Source: Macrococcoides epidermidis (lineage in GTDB: Bacteria; Bacillota; Bacilli; Staphylococcales; Staphylococcaceae). Taken from it: a stretch of DNA of 64,000 nucleotides. Shown one piece after another: positions 33,686-42,046 of the stretch (position 1 is its first letter; the number at the start of each line of letters is the position of its first letter). The stretch is from NCBI RefSeq assembly GCF_042659445.1, contig NZ_JBHSSR010000001.1; one strand, given 5' to 3'. Position numbers and translations under genes: made by a program. A model generated the notes under the pieces. It ran no database searches. It was not told the origin of the DNA and saw nothing but the letters and a program-made list of their open reading frames with translations.

Positions 33686-34672
33686 ATGAAAAGATTTCAA
33701 AATATCAATAAAAAAATGATTATCTCTGCATTATTACTATCAAGTATGGCTACAACGCAAGTTATGCCAGTCAATCACGCAGAGGCGGCTGTAAAAACTT
33801 ATAAGAAATATACCTTTGATAGAGGAACTATTGTATATAGTAAACCATCAATATACAGTTACCAGGTGGCTAACCTATTACCTGCGACGAAAGTTCGCGG
33901 CTCAAATGTAGGATCTTACCTTAAACTAACGTATCCTGCTCAATATAAAGGAATGTACATCCACAGATCTAAGTTGACATCTACGGCACCTAATTCTAAT
34001 AGTGGTTATACGTTATATCCGGGTTACAATGGGATAAAAGTTTATTATCTTCAACGTAAATTAGGTATACCTTATTCACCTTATACTTCGACAATGAACG
34101 AACGTACAGTTAATGCAGTGAAAGCTTATCAAAAAAGAAATGGATTAAAACCGACAGGTATTGTAACTAAAAGCCTTTGGACCAAAATGTTCGGTAATTC
34201 GGTTGCATTTAACATTGATGCTCGGAAAAAACCAAGTGTTGTAGCAACGAATGCAAATCATAAGACACGTATTAATGCGATGATTAACTATGCCAACATA
34301 CAAGTCGGAAAGCCCTATATATGGGGAAGTACAGGAGAAGCCGGTTTTGATTGTTCAGGATTATTATTACAGGCGATGCGTGCTGGTGGATTTGATCCGA
34401 AAGGAATATCGAACTTCAGCAATGTTAGACCACAATCAGATTTAGCAAATGAATTATGGAAAAACAGAGCGTTTTCATATGTCAGTATTAATAATATTCA
34501 ACGTGGAGATTTAATATTCTATATTAGAGGAAATGGTACAGCTGGACATGTTTCATTATATCTAGGTAACAACCAAATATTACATTCACTTGACAATAAA
34601 GTAAAAATCGTATCTGGTTATAAAAATCAATATGGTTACTATAAATTAGGTGTAAAAAGACCGTTTAAATAA
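33686..34672 (+). CDS. Secreted NlpC/P60 peptidoglycan hydrolase with peptidoglycan-binding domain
   Basis: 328 aa: signal peptide with AEAA cleavage site near residue 35, an SH3b-like region (about 40-105), a PG_binding_1 domain (GYNGIKVYYLQRKLGIPYSP…TVNAVKAYQKRNGLKPTGIV, about 113-165), and a C-terminal NlpC/P60 endopeptidase. The endopeptidase has Cys in GFDCSGLLLQAM near 224, His in AGHVSLYLG near 286 and the third polar residue in ILHSL. Expected to cut stem peptides in the cell wall. TTGGAGG before the ATG; monocistronic with its own terminator. PG_binding_1 rather than LysM targeting differs from most staphylococcal NlpC/P60 proteins. Confidence 0.9.
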   Translation: MKRFQNINKKMIISALLLSSMATTQVMPVNHAEAAVKTYKKYTFDRGTIVYSKPSIYSYQVANLLPATKVRGSNVGSYLKLTYPAQYKGMYIHRSKLTSTAPNSNSGYTLYPGYNGIKVYYLQRKLGIPYSPYTSTMNERTVNAVKAYQKRNGLKPTGIVTKSLWTKMFGNSVAFNIDARKKPSVVATNANHKTRINAMINYANIQVGKPYIWGSTGEAGFDCSGLLLQAMRAGGFDPKGISNFSNVRPQSDLANELWKNRAFSYVSINNIQRGDLIFYIRGNGTAGHVSLYLGNNQILHSLDNKVKIVSGYKNQYGYYKLGVKRPFK

Positions 34673-34685
34673 CTATTAAGTTGCA

Positions 34686-34725
34686 AAAAGCGCTTTAGCA
34701 AAATGTTCATTGCTAAAGCGCTTTT
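34686..34725. terminator. Terminator between the NlpC/P60 gene and korB
   Basis: 15-bp perfect stem (AAAAGCGCTTTAGCA at 34686-34700, complement at 34711-34725). It serves the convergent transcripts on both strands. Confidence 0.9.
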
Positions 34726-34732
34726 AATTATA

Positions 34733-35596
34733 TTATTTAAATTCAGCCATTAAAGCTTCAAATTTAGATGGATCCATTTCAATCGACTCTTTGGCCAATG
34801 ATTTTGAGTAACCATTTAATTGTTCTGCATAACTTGGTGTTTCAGTATCATGATAAATAATACCAGTTAATAATCCATTATGTTCTATTACAGTGTTTAA
34901 TGCCTGTTTTTTGTCTTTATTGTCATAACCTTCGATATCGTTTAAAGAAACTAAGTTTTCTTTAAACCAGTCGTACGTATTTACTTTATTGTAAGTCACA
35001 CATGGAGAGAATACATTAACGAATGCAAACCCTTTATGGTTAATCGCCGCTTCAATAATTGCTGTTAATTCTTTAATATCACTTGAGAAACTTTGTGCTA
35101 CAAATGTAGCCCCTGAAGTGATTGCAAGTTCTAATGGTGATACATTTTTCTCAATAGAACCTAGTGGCGTTGTTTTTGTCACAAATCCATGTGCTGAACT
35201 TGGTGATGTTTGACCTTTTGTTAATCCATAAATCTGGTTATCCATTACGACATATGTTAAATCAATATTACGACGAATGGAGTGGATTGTATGTCCCATA
35301 CCAATTGCGTATCCATCTCCGTCACCACCTGAAGCGATAACTGTAAGTTCCTGATTTGCCATTTTAACACCTTGTGCCATCGGTAATGCTCGGCCATGAA
35401 TTGAGTGAACACCGTATGAATTAATATAACCTGATAAACGACCAGAACATCCGATTCCTGTAATAACTGCTAATTCTTCAGGTTCTAAACCTACGTTAGC
35501 ACATGCTTTTTGTATTGCAGCCTGTACTGAGAAGTCACCACATCCTGGACACCAGTTGGGTTTCACACTATTTCTAAAATCTTTAAATGTTGCCAT
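34733..35596 (-). CDS. korB: 2-oxoacid:ferredoxin oxidoreductase, beta subunit
   Basis: Thiamine-pyrophosphate subunit of a 2-oxoglutarate (or other 2-oxoacid) ferredoxin oxidoreductase. Cluster-ligand cysteines in NWCPGCGDFSVQ (residues 14-25) and GIGCSGR; TPP/Mg motif GGDGDGYAIGMGHTIHSIRRNIDLTYVVMDNQIYGLTKGQTSPSS near 92-135; further Cys in FSPCVTYN. 287 aa. Directly follows korA with no gap. Substrate by homology: in staphylococci this pair is annotated as KorAB; the sequence alone does not prove 2-oxoglutarate. Confidence 0.94.
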   Translation of the reverse strand: MATFKDFRNSVKPNWCPGCGDFSVQAAIQKACANVGLEPEELAVITGIGCSGRLSGYINSYGVHSIHGRALPMAQGVKMANQELTVIASGGDGDGYAIGMGHTIHSIRRNIDLTYVVMDNQIYGLTKGQTSPSSAHGFVTKTTPLGSIEKNVSPLELAITSGATFVAQSFSSDIKELTAIIEAAINHKGFAFVNVFSPCVTYNKVNTYDWFKENLVSLNDIEGYDNKDKKQALNTVIEHNGLLTGIIYHDTETPSYAEQLNGYSKSLAKESIEMDPSKFEALMAEFK

Positions 35597-37330
35597 TTAG
35601 ATGCGCTCCTTTACTTCTATTACTTCATTGATTTTTGCTTCAATTTCTTTCGGTAAGAATGGAGTTCCATCATATTTTGTGAAGTTCGTAATCTTACCTT
35701 CATGCATCGTATTCATCTTGATGATGCTTGATAACTGGCCTGCATAGTTATGTTCAGCGACAATAACTTTCTTCGCTTTATTAATAGCACCTTGTACTTC
35801 ATCTGTCGGGAAAGGATGTAATTGTTTAATGTGCAGGTGGTTAACCTGGCCATCAATTCGTTCAATTGCTTCATCAATTGCACCATACGTTGATAAGTAG
35901 CCGATGACTAATACATCCGCTTCTGCATGATTTTCTTTATAATCAACAGGTTCTGATATTTTTAACTGTTCTATTTTACGCATACGTTTTTCCATTTGTT
36001 TCGCACGGTTTACCGGGCTTTCAGAAGGCTTACCTTCTTCTGTATGCTCTACTCCTGTAACGTGATGAATACCGTTTTTAACACCCGGAATCACACGAGG
36101 CGATACACCACTTTCAGTTACTTCATATCGTTTGAAGTATGATTTATCTTCACGTGGCTCAACTTCAGTAATTAAGTTACCACGATCAATTTTAATACGG
36201 TTAAAGTCTAAATGAGGCACTGTATGTTTACCCATAGAAAGTTGTAAGTCACTTAATAAAATAACTGGGCACTGATATTGCTCAGCTAAGTTAAATGCTT
36301 CTGCTGTTAAGTAGAATGCATCTTCAGCTGTTGTCGGTGCTAATACAATCTTCGGAATATCACCATGCGTACCGTAAATCATCTGCATTAAGTCTGATTG
36401 CTCTTGTTTCGTTGGTAAACCTGTTGATGGACCACCACGCATTGTGTTAATGACCACAAATGGTTGTTCTGTCATACCGCTTAATCCGATGGCTTCCATC
36501 ATTAAAGATAAACCTGGACCAGCTGAAGCAGTAAATGCTCTAACGCCGCCATAGTTCACGCCAATTGCCATAACGGCCGCTGCAATTTCATCTTCAGTCT
36601 GAATAACCGTACCACCGAAATCAGGTAACTTATCAATCATGTACTCCATAATCTCACTCGCAGGCGTGATAGGATAAGCTGCCATAAAGCGTGCTCCACC
36701 AGTTATTGCACCTAATGAGATCGCGTCATTACCAATCATAAATAAATGCCCTTCTTCAGTTGACGGATTTAATGTAAACGTATGGAAATCTTCTTGTTCC
36801 ATTAAATCAAAACCTGCATGTAAAGCCTGTTTGTTTAATGCACAAATCTTTTCTCCCTTTTTACCGAATATGTCATCAACTAATACTTCAAAATGTTTAA
36901 GGTCTACACCAATTAGACTTGCACTCGCACCAATTGCTACCATGTTCTTCATTAATGCAGTGCCAAGTTCTTTTGCAATTTCAGTAAATGCGATTGGGAA
37001 GAACTTACCTTCATAATCTTCAGGCTTTTCCGGATCAAACTTGCTATCTGCTAAAATAATGCCTGTTTCATTCATTTCATGATAGTTCACATCAATTGTT
37101 TCCTGATCAAATGCCACTAATATATCTAAATCATCGCTGATTGAATGTACTCGAGTTGTAGAGACACGAATTTTGTTATTCGTATGTCCACCTTTAATAC
37201 GACTTGAGAAATGTCTATATCCATATAAATAATAACCTAATCGATTCAGCGCAGTTGAAAACATCTCCCCAGTACTTTCAATACCCTCACCTTGCTGTCC
37301 GCCGACTTTCCAAGAAATTTGAGATTTCAT
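35597..37330 (-). CDS. korA: 2-oxoacid:ferredoxin oxidoreductase, fused gamma-alpha subunit
   Basis: 577 aa combining an N-terminal gamma domain (VGGQQGEGIESTGEMF…RHFSSRIKGGHTNNKIRVS, residues 8-60) with the alpha domain starting near 200 (ISLGAITGGARFMAAYPITPASEIMEYM) and a C-terminal domain II near 480-577. Makes acyl-CoA and CO2 from a 2-oxoacid with KorB, reducing ferredoxin. AGGAGG before ATG 37330. Operon korA-korB, ended by the terminator shared with the NlpC gene. The gamma-alpha fusion is usual in Bacillales. Confidence 0.94.
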   Translation of the reverse strand: MKSQISWKVGGQQGEGIESTGEMFSTALNRLGYYLYGYRHFSSRIKGGHTNNKIRVSTTRVHSISDDLDILVAFDQETIDVNYHEMNETGIILADSKFDPEKPEDYEGKFFPIAFTEIAKELGTALMKNMVAIGASASLIGVDLKHFEVLVDDIFGKKGEKICALNKQALHAGFDLMEQEDFHTFTLNPSTEEGHLFMIGNDAISLGAITGGARFMAAYPITPASEIMEYMIDKLPDFGGTVIQTEDEIAAAVMAIGVNYGGVRAFTASAGPGLSLMMEAIGLSGMTEQPFVVINTMRGGPSTGLPTKQEQSDLMQMIYGTHGDIPKIVLAPTTAEDAFYLTAEAFNLAEQYQCPVILLSDLQLSMGKHTVPHLDFNRIKIDRGNLITEVEPREDKSYFKRYEVTESGVSPRVIPGVKNGIHHVTGVEHTEEGKPSESPVNRAKQMEKRMRKIEQLKISEPVDYKENHAEADVLVIGYLSTYGAIDEAIERIDGQVNHLHIKQLHPFPTDEVQGAINKAKKVIVAEHNYAGQLSSIIKMNTMHEGKITNFTKYDGTPFLPKEIEAKINEVIEVKERI

Positions 37331-37370
37331 AAATACCCTCCTACTTTAATCACTTATTATAATATAACAA

Positions 37371-37404
37371 AGAACCACTTGTCTTAACATAGACAAGTAG
37401 TTCT
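37371..37404 (-). terminator. Terminator between the 171-aa protein gene and korA
   Basis: Stem AGAAC-CACTTGTCT / AGACAAGT-AGTTCT with one mismatch and a 6-nt loop, followed on minus by TTGTTATATT. It separates the ymdB cluster from korAB. Confidence 0.75.
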
Positions 37405-37436
37405 TCAATAAAAAATCAGTCGAATGGCCGATACGA

Positions 37437-37952
37437 TTAATCTAATTCAATTTCACCAAAATTATCTTCGTATTGATTGACTACATCATCCAGGATGTCT
37501 TTAAGATAAACTGCAAGTTCTGGATTAACAATAAATGCTTCATAATATACATCTTCAAAAGCAGTATCCTGTTCGAATTGTAATAGGAATGCGATTTGAC
37601 TGAAAGCTACTTCAAAATCATGAATATATAATAATGTCTCATCTAATGATTGTATGTCATTATCATGTGTATTATAGAAATCTACATTATATTTATCAAT
37701 TTCACCTTCAAATTTTTTGTAATCTTTTAGTGGTTCAATAAAAGTCTCAGCAATGACCTTTGCCACAATTCCTGACATAACAAGTTTTCTTTGTTTAACT
37801 GTGCCCGCTGGTGTAATTTGTTTGAATGTGAGTATAATATTTTTATCAAATAACATTGCTTCAGCATAATTATAAAAATCAAGTGAATCGTCTGTATAAC
37901 TGATTTGATCTCTTTTATTTAAAAATGGTTTTTCATTTTTCTTACTAAACAT
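37437..37952 (-). CDS. Hypothetical acidic protein downstream of ymdB
   Basis: 171 aa, no signal peptide or membrane helix, acidic with many aromatic residues (YYEAFIVNPELAVYLKDILDDVVNQYEDNFGEIELD at the end). I do not recognise a family. A good ribosome site (AGGAGAGG) precedes the ATG and it lies 11 bp behind ymdB, so it is probably the last gene of the ymdB transcript. The composition looks like a genuine folded cytosolic protein; alpha/beta prediction only. Confidence 0.65.
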   Translation of the reverse strand: MFSKKNEKPFLNKRDQISYTDDSLDFYNYAEAMLFDKNIILTFKQITPAGTVKQRKLVMSGIVAKVIAETFIEPLKDYKKFEGEIDKYNVDFYNTHDNDIQSLDETLLYIHDFEVAFSQIAFLLQFEQDTAFEDVYYEAFIVNPELAVYLKDILDDVVNQYEDNFGEIELD

Positions 37953-37963
37953 TCTTACCTCTC

Positions 37964-38755
37964 CTATTTCAATGGGTTATCTTGATTAATTAATATTCTT
38001 TCTATCTTCTTCGTTGTCCCATCTGCTTTAAGCTCTACAAAAACGCCACTTAGCACGCCTCGTCCTTTTTCCGGGACGACGTGTTTAACCGGCATCGACG
38101 TTAAAAAGCGATGGATGACTTCATCTTTATTAATACCTAATATACCATCATAATAACCAGTCATGCCAACATCGGTGATAAAACCAGTACCTTTATCAAG
38201 AATTCGGTTATCACTTGTCTGAATATGTGTATGTGTACCTACAACAACACTTGCACGTCCATCCACATAATATCCAAATGCGCCTTTTTCACTTGTTGTC
38301 TCAGCATGAAAATCAACAAAGATATAATCTGTTTCTTTTTTAGCAGTTTCATAAAGAATATCGAACTTTTTAAATGGACAATCAATCTGCTGCATAAATG
38401 CGCGCCCCTGCAAATTGATGAAAGCAATCTTTTTGTCATTAAATTTGATAATCTGCATTCCTTTTCCAGGATTATCATCCGGATAGTTTGCGGGACGTAT
38501 CATCTTTACATCACTATCTAATAATTCATAACTATCACGCTGGCCGTACGTATGATTGCCGAGCGTTACGCAGTCTACACCTAAAGTCATCATTTCCTTA
38601 TAGATTTTTTCTGTAATCCCTCGACCATGTGCTGCATTTTCACCATTAACAATCGTTATATTCGGTCCATATTTTTTCTTCAGTTGTGGTAAATATTCTG
38701 CTAGCATCTCTCTACCGATAGCACCAACAACATCACCAATAAATAATATTCTCAT
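37964..38755 (-). CDS. ymdB: YmdB-type metallophosphoesterase (2',3'-cyclic nucleotide phosphodiesterase)
   Basis: Metal-dependent phosphodiesterase; B. subtilis YmdB hydrolyses 2',3'-cyclic nucleotides and steers biofilm versus motility expression. Motifs: GDVVGAIGREML (residues 6-17), NGENAAHGRGIT near 37, LGNHTYGQRDSYE near 64, VDFHAETTSEK near 147, VVGTHTHIQTSD near 172, TDVGMTGYYDG near 192. 263 aa. It sits between rny and korA as in staphylococci, but here separated from rny by two extra genes. Confidence 0.94.
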   Translation of the reverse strand: MRILFIGDVVGAIGREMLAEYLPQLKKKYGPNITIVNGENAAHGRGITEKIYKEMMTLGVDCVTLGNHTYGQRDSYELLDSDVKMIRPANYPDDNPGKGMQIIKFNDKKIAFINLQGRAFMQQIDCPFKKFDILYETAKKETDYIFVDFHAETTSEKGAFGYYVDGRASVVVGTHTHIQTSDNRILDKGTGFITDVGMTGYYDGILGINKDEVIHRFLTSMPVKHVVPEKGRGVLSGVFVELKADGTTKKIERILINQDNPLK

Positions 38756-38762
38756 AGCTTCC

Positions 38763-39524
38763 TCATTCTTTCATTCGTGTTGTTTTCAATCTTAAATAAC
38801 ATATATAACATAAAAATAGTGCTAGAATCAATGTGAGCAATGGATAAAATATAAAAAGATGAAAAATATAATGACTCAGATGCTGTTTCGGTAAAGTATT
38901 AAAACCAACTAAATTCATGCGATTATTCCACACACCATCTAAATCAATCGATTCAAGCGTCGTTTTACCAACTGTATTGTCATCATGACTTTGTAAACCG
39001 ATATAACGAATATCTTCTTTATTTTGCTGCATTAACATTAATAATGTTTCACCAGTCGCTATTTTCTTTTCAAAGATTAAGGGAGTATTCACATAATGAT
39101 TATTCAATTGTTGAATCGTTTTTATCTTCATATTAACTTCCTGTTTGTTAACCCGGATTTCTTTCACACGTTTTTTGCTAATATCCTCTGTGAGAATTAA
39201 AGCTTGATCGCCCAACTGATATTCACGAGAATAGGTTTTACTCTTTTTCATCAACCTTTGATATTCATCCATATTATGCGCAACTATTTCTTTCCCTTTA
39301 TCATCAATAAATATATGTTCAACACTAATCATATCAACATTAATATTATCAGCTGCTTTCACTTCAGTAATATTCTTTTTATCAATCGTTAGTTCAGTTA
39401 ATAATCTTTCGTTGTTTGCACCTTGTCTGTTTGAATGAAGTTTGTATGCTTCAAGGAGCGGTAATAAAGATAATAAAATTAATATTGCAGCTATACATAA
39501 ATAAATCTTTACACGTTTTTCCAT
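38763..39524 (-). CDS. Hypothetical bitopic membrane protein between ymdB and rny
   Basis: 253 aa: N-terminal membrane helix (about residues 8-26, IYLCIAAILILLSLLPLL), an extracytoplasmic-looking polar middle of about 190 residues, and a C-terminal helix near 217-243 (HYIFHLFIFYPLLTLILALFLCYICYL) followed by a short basic tail. No motif recognised. AAGGAG before the ATG, 7 bp upstream of ymdB and 11 bp downstream of the next gene, so it is co-expressed with both. Not present between rny and ymdB in the S. aureus order as I know it. Confidence 0.65.
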   Translation of the reverse strand: MEKRVKIYLCIAAILILLSLLPLLEAYKLHSNRQGANNERLLTELTIDKKNITEVKAADNINVDMISVEHIFIDDKGKEIVAHNMDEYQRLMKKSKTYSREYQLGDQALILTEDISKKRVKEIRVNKQEVNMKIKTIQQLNNHYVNTPLIFEKKIATGETLLMLMQQNKEDIRYIGLQSHDDNTVGKTTLESIDLDGVWNNRMNLVGFNTLPKQHLSHYIFHLFIFYPLLTLILALFLCYICYLRLKTTRMKE

Positions 39525-39535
39525 CGCTTCACTCC

Positions 39536-40123
39536 TTATACAATATGTATACCTATAATATTATCACCTGCAAAGGCGAATTGAATAGCAGTATATTTCC
39601 CGCAGAAAATAGAAGTTAAAATATCAATATTGCTTTTTTTGATAGGTGGTAAATGAATGAAGACCTCTCTTTTATTTTCACTAAGTTCACTTAATTGTTT
39701 ATTTATTAGATTATCACGATGATTTTTAATCACTTCACTCTTTTGGTTTGCATCAAAAAAATATTTATTGATGATATTACTATTTTGCTCCATTTTACTT
39801 TGCATTGTCGTAACGCTATCATTATCGGTTATTTGCTGTAACATTGACTTTATCTTTGGTTGTTCATATAACTGAAGTAAATCTTGCAGAGGATGGCTAA
39901 TGGATTTCATAGCATTCTTTTGCGCTTTAATTGATGTCTCCTTCATCCTGGAAAAAGCAGTGTATTCTTCATGAATGCAATATGATTCAAAGTGATCAGA
40001 CATATCAGGTAAATTGATATTCGTTTGAATGCTTAATCCCAAATCATTTGGTAATGCGTCAAAAAACAATGCATATAGTGGTAATATGGTTTGTGTAATC
40101 TCCTCTTTATGATGTGTATCCAT
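39536..40123 (-). CDS. Hypothetical helical protein between ymdB and rny
   Basis: About 195 aa, no signal peptide or membrane helix. The middle is strongly helical and charged (…KAQKNAMKSISHPLQDLLQLYEQ… and …NHRDNLINKQLSELSENKREV…), ending in a hydrophobic beta-like segment (YTAIQFAFAGDNIIGIHIV). The start is uncertain: in-frame ATGs at 40147, 40132 and 40123 surround a GAAAGGATG; I took 40123 by spacing. No family recognised. First gene of a probable operon with the bitopic membrane protein, ymdB and the 171-aa gene, since a terminator separates it from rny. Confidence 0.6.
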   Translation of the reverse strand: MDTHHKEEITQTILPLYALFFDALPNDLGLSIQTNINLPDMSDHFESYCIHEEYTAFSRMKETSIKAQKNAMKSISHPLQDLLQLYEQPKIKSMLQQITDNDSVTTMQSKMEQNSNIINKYFFDANQKSEVIKNHRDNLINKQLSELSENKREVFIHLPPIKKSNIDILTSIFCGKYTAIQFAFAGDNIIGIHIV

Positions 40124-40209
40124 CAAATTCATCATCCTTTCAAGCATATGAATAATTTAATTATAATATATTTCCATTATAGATACTATTTACCTTCAAA
40201 AAATTAAAA

Positions 40210-40245
40210 AACAACGCTTAAAGCTTTATAGCTTTAAGCGTTGTT
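40210..40245 (-). terminator. Terminator of rny
   Basis: 15-bp perfect stem (AACAACGCTTAAAGC at 40210-40224, complement at 40231-40245), loop of 6, T-run on the minus strand, 14 bp past the rny stop. Confidence 0.9.
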
Positions 40246-40258
40246 AATGTTGTTATAA

Positions 40259-41818
40259 TTATTTCGCGTATTCAATCGCACGCATTTCTCTGACGACTGT
40301 CACTTTAATGTGACCAGGATATTGTAACTCTTCTTCAATCTGATTTTTAATATCTCTTGCAATACGATGTGCTTTTAAATCATCAACATCTTCTGGAGAA
40401 ACGATAATTCTAATCTCGCGTCCAGCTTGAATCGCAAATGATTTTTCAACGCCATCATAACTTTCAGAGATTTGTTCCAATCGTTCAAGACGTCTTACAT
40501 AATTCTCTAATGTTTCTCGTCTTGCTCCAGGTCTTGCTGCGCTTAACGCATCAGCTGCTGCAACAAGTACTGAGATTACACTATTCGGTTCAATATCACC
40601 ATGATGTGAGTGAATCGCATTAATTACTGTAGGATGTTCACGATATTTCTTCGCTAAATCCACACCAATTTCAACATGTGATCCTTCAACTTCATGGTCA
40701 ATCGCTTTACCGATATCATGTAATAATCCTGCACGTTTTGCTAAAGTAATATCTTCACCAAGTTCAGCTGCAAGCATTCCTGATAAATGTGCTACCTCAA
40801 TAGAATGTTTCAGCACATTTTGTCCATAACTCGTACGGAACTTCATGCGTCCTAAAATCTTCACTAAGTCTGGATGTAAATTATGTATACCAAGTTCAAA
40901 AGTCGCTGCTTCCCCTGCTTCACGAATAATTTCGTCAACAGATTTACGCGCTTTTTCAACCATCTCTTCAATACGTCCAGGGTGAATTCTTCCATCTGAA
41001 ACTAAAGCTTCTAATGCTGTTTTAGCAATTTCGCGTCTGATTGGGTCGAATCCAGATAAAATGACCGCTTCAGGTGTATCATCAATGATTAAATCAATAC
41101 CTGTTAACGTTTCTAATGTACGAATATTTCGACCTTCACGACCGATAATTCTACCTTTCATTTCATCATTTGGAAGGTTAATTACTGATACAGTTGATTC
41201 TGAAGTATGTTCTGCTGCTAAACGTTGAACTGTTGTTGCAAGTACCATTTTGGCTTTTTTATCAACCTGCATTTTTGCTTCTTGTTCTTTTTCTTTCACC
41301 ATAACAGCAATGTCATGTGTTAATTCATCTTCAACTTGATCAATGATTTCCTGTTTTGCTTCTTCTTGCGTCAGTCCGGAGATGCGTGTTAATTCTTGTT
41401 CATGTTTTACTATAATGTCTTGGACACTTTGCTCTAACGCATCTACATGTTGTTGTTTTTCTTCAATTTTAGATTCTTTTTGTTCTAAAAGTTCATCCTT
41501 TTTATCTAAAAGTTCACTTTTACGATCTAAGTTTTCTTCTTTTTGAAGTAGTCTTGCTTCTTGTCTTGCAAGGTCTGAACGACGTTCTTTATACTCTGCT
41601 TCTAAACGATCACTTCTTACTTGATTCTCTTCTTTTGCTTCAAGTAATTTTTCCTTTTTAAGACTTTCAGCTTCTTTGTTTGCTTCACTAATAATATGTT
41701 CAGCAGTTGTACGCGCTTGATTTTGCTGATTAGTTAAGCTGTTTTTTGCTAATACATACCCTACACCAACACCTAGAATTATTCCAAGCAAAATGTATAA
41801 GAGGGTTAATAGTTCCAC
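40259..41818 (-). CDS. rny: Ribonuclease Y (CvfA)
   Basis: Membrane-anchored endoribonuclease initiating mRNA decay and processing. N-terminal membrane helix (LLYILLGIILGVGVGYVLA, residues 5-23), long coiled coil (about 30-200), KH domain with GRIIGREGRNIRTLE near 218, HD domain with LLHDIGKAIDHEVEGSH near 366, and ADALSAARPGARRETLE near 430. 519 aa. The start is GTG at 41818, 7 nt after GGAGG; an ATG 3 nt upstream is out of frame. Monocistronic. Works with the RicA complex, whose ricA is at 19977. Confidence 0.97.
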   Translation of the reverse strand: MELLTLLYILLGIILGVGVGYVLAKNSLTNQQNQARTTAEHIISEANKEAESLKKEKLLEAKEENQVRSDRLEAEYKERRSDLARQEARLLQKEENLDRKSELLDKKDELLEQKESKIEEKQQHVDALEQSVQDIIVKHEQELTRISGLTQEEAKQEIIDQVEDELTHDIAVMVKEKEQEAKMQVDKKAKMVLATTVQRLAAEHTSESTVSVINLPNDEMKGRIIGREGRNIRTLETLTGIDLIIDDTPEAVILSGFDPIRREIAKTALEALVSDGRIHPGRIEEMVEKARKSVDEIIREAGEAATFELGIHNLHPDLVKILGRMKFRTSYGQNVLKHSIEVAHLSGMLAAELGEDITLAKRAGLLHDIGKAIDHEVEGSHVEIGVDLAKKYREHPTVINAIHSHHGDIEPNSVISVLVAAADALSAARPGARRETLENYVRRLERLEQISESYDGVEKSFAIQAGREIRIIVSPEDVDDLKAHRIARDIKNQIEEELQYPGHIKVTVVREMRAIEYAK

Positions 41819-41909
41819 ATAAACACCTCCTTATTTGCTTTTTTTCATCTAGTTATACCATAAGACTTCCGTACAGAAATAAAATACCACTTATTTCATA
41901 TACAAATTA

Positions 41910-41939
41910 ATTGTACGTTTAATAAGTTAAGCGTGTCAA
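41910..41939 (-). promoter_or_regulatory. Promoter of rny
   Basis: Minus-strand -35 TTGACA (41934-41939) and -10 TACAAT (41910-41915) with an 18-bp spacer, about 90 bp before the GTG start. Confidence 0.7.
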
Positions 41940-41994
41940 GATAAGTAGAAAATAATTTAACGTATATTTAATTAATTGTTGAAATATTACAAAA

Positions 41995-42038
41995 ATCCGA
42001 ATAACATGTTATTTTGTTTCATAACATATTATTCGGAT
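41995..42038 (-). terminator. Terminator of recA
   Basis: Long stem (arms 41995-42012 and 42021-42038, one mismatched position region near the loop) followed on minus by TTTTTG, 8 bp past the recA stop. Confidence 0.85.
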
Positions 42039-42046
42039 TCGAAATA

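Noticed and set aside
40438..40623. Leu/Gln-rich plus-strand frame opposite rny
   Set aside because: Shadow of the RNase Y HD-domain codons.
41343..41546. Cys/Ser-rich plus-strand frame opposite rny
   Set aside because: Mirror of the Lys/Glu-rich coiled coil of RNase Y, not a gene.
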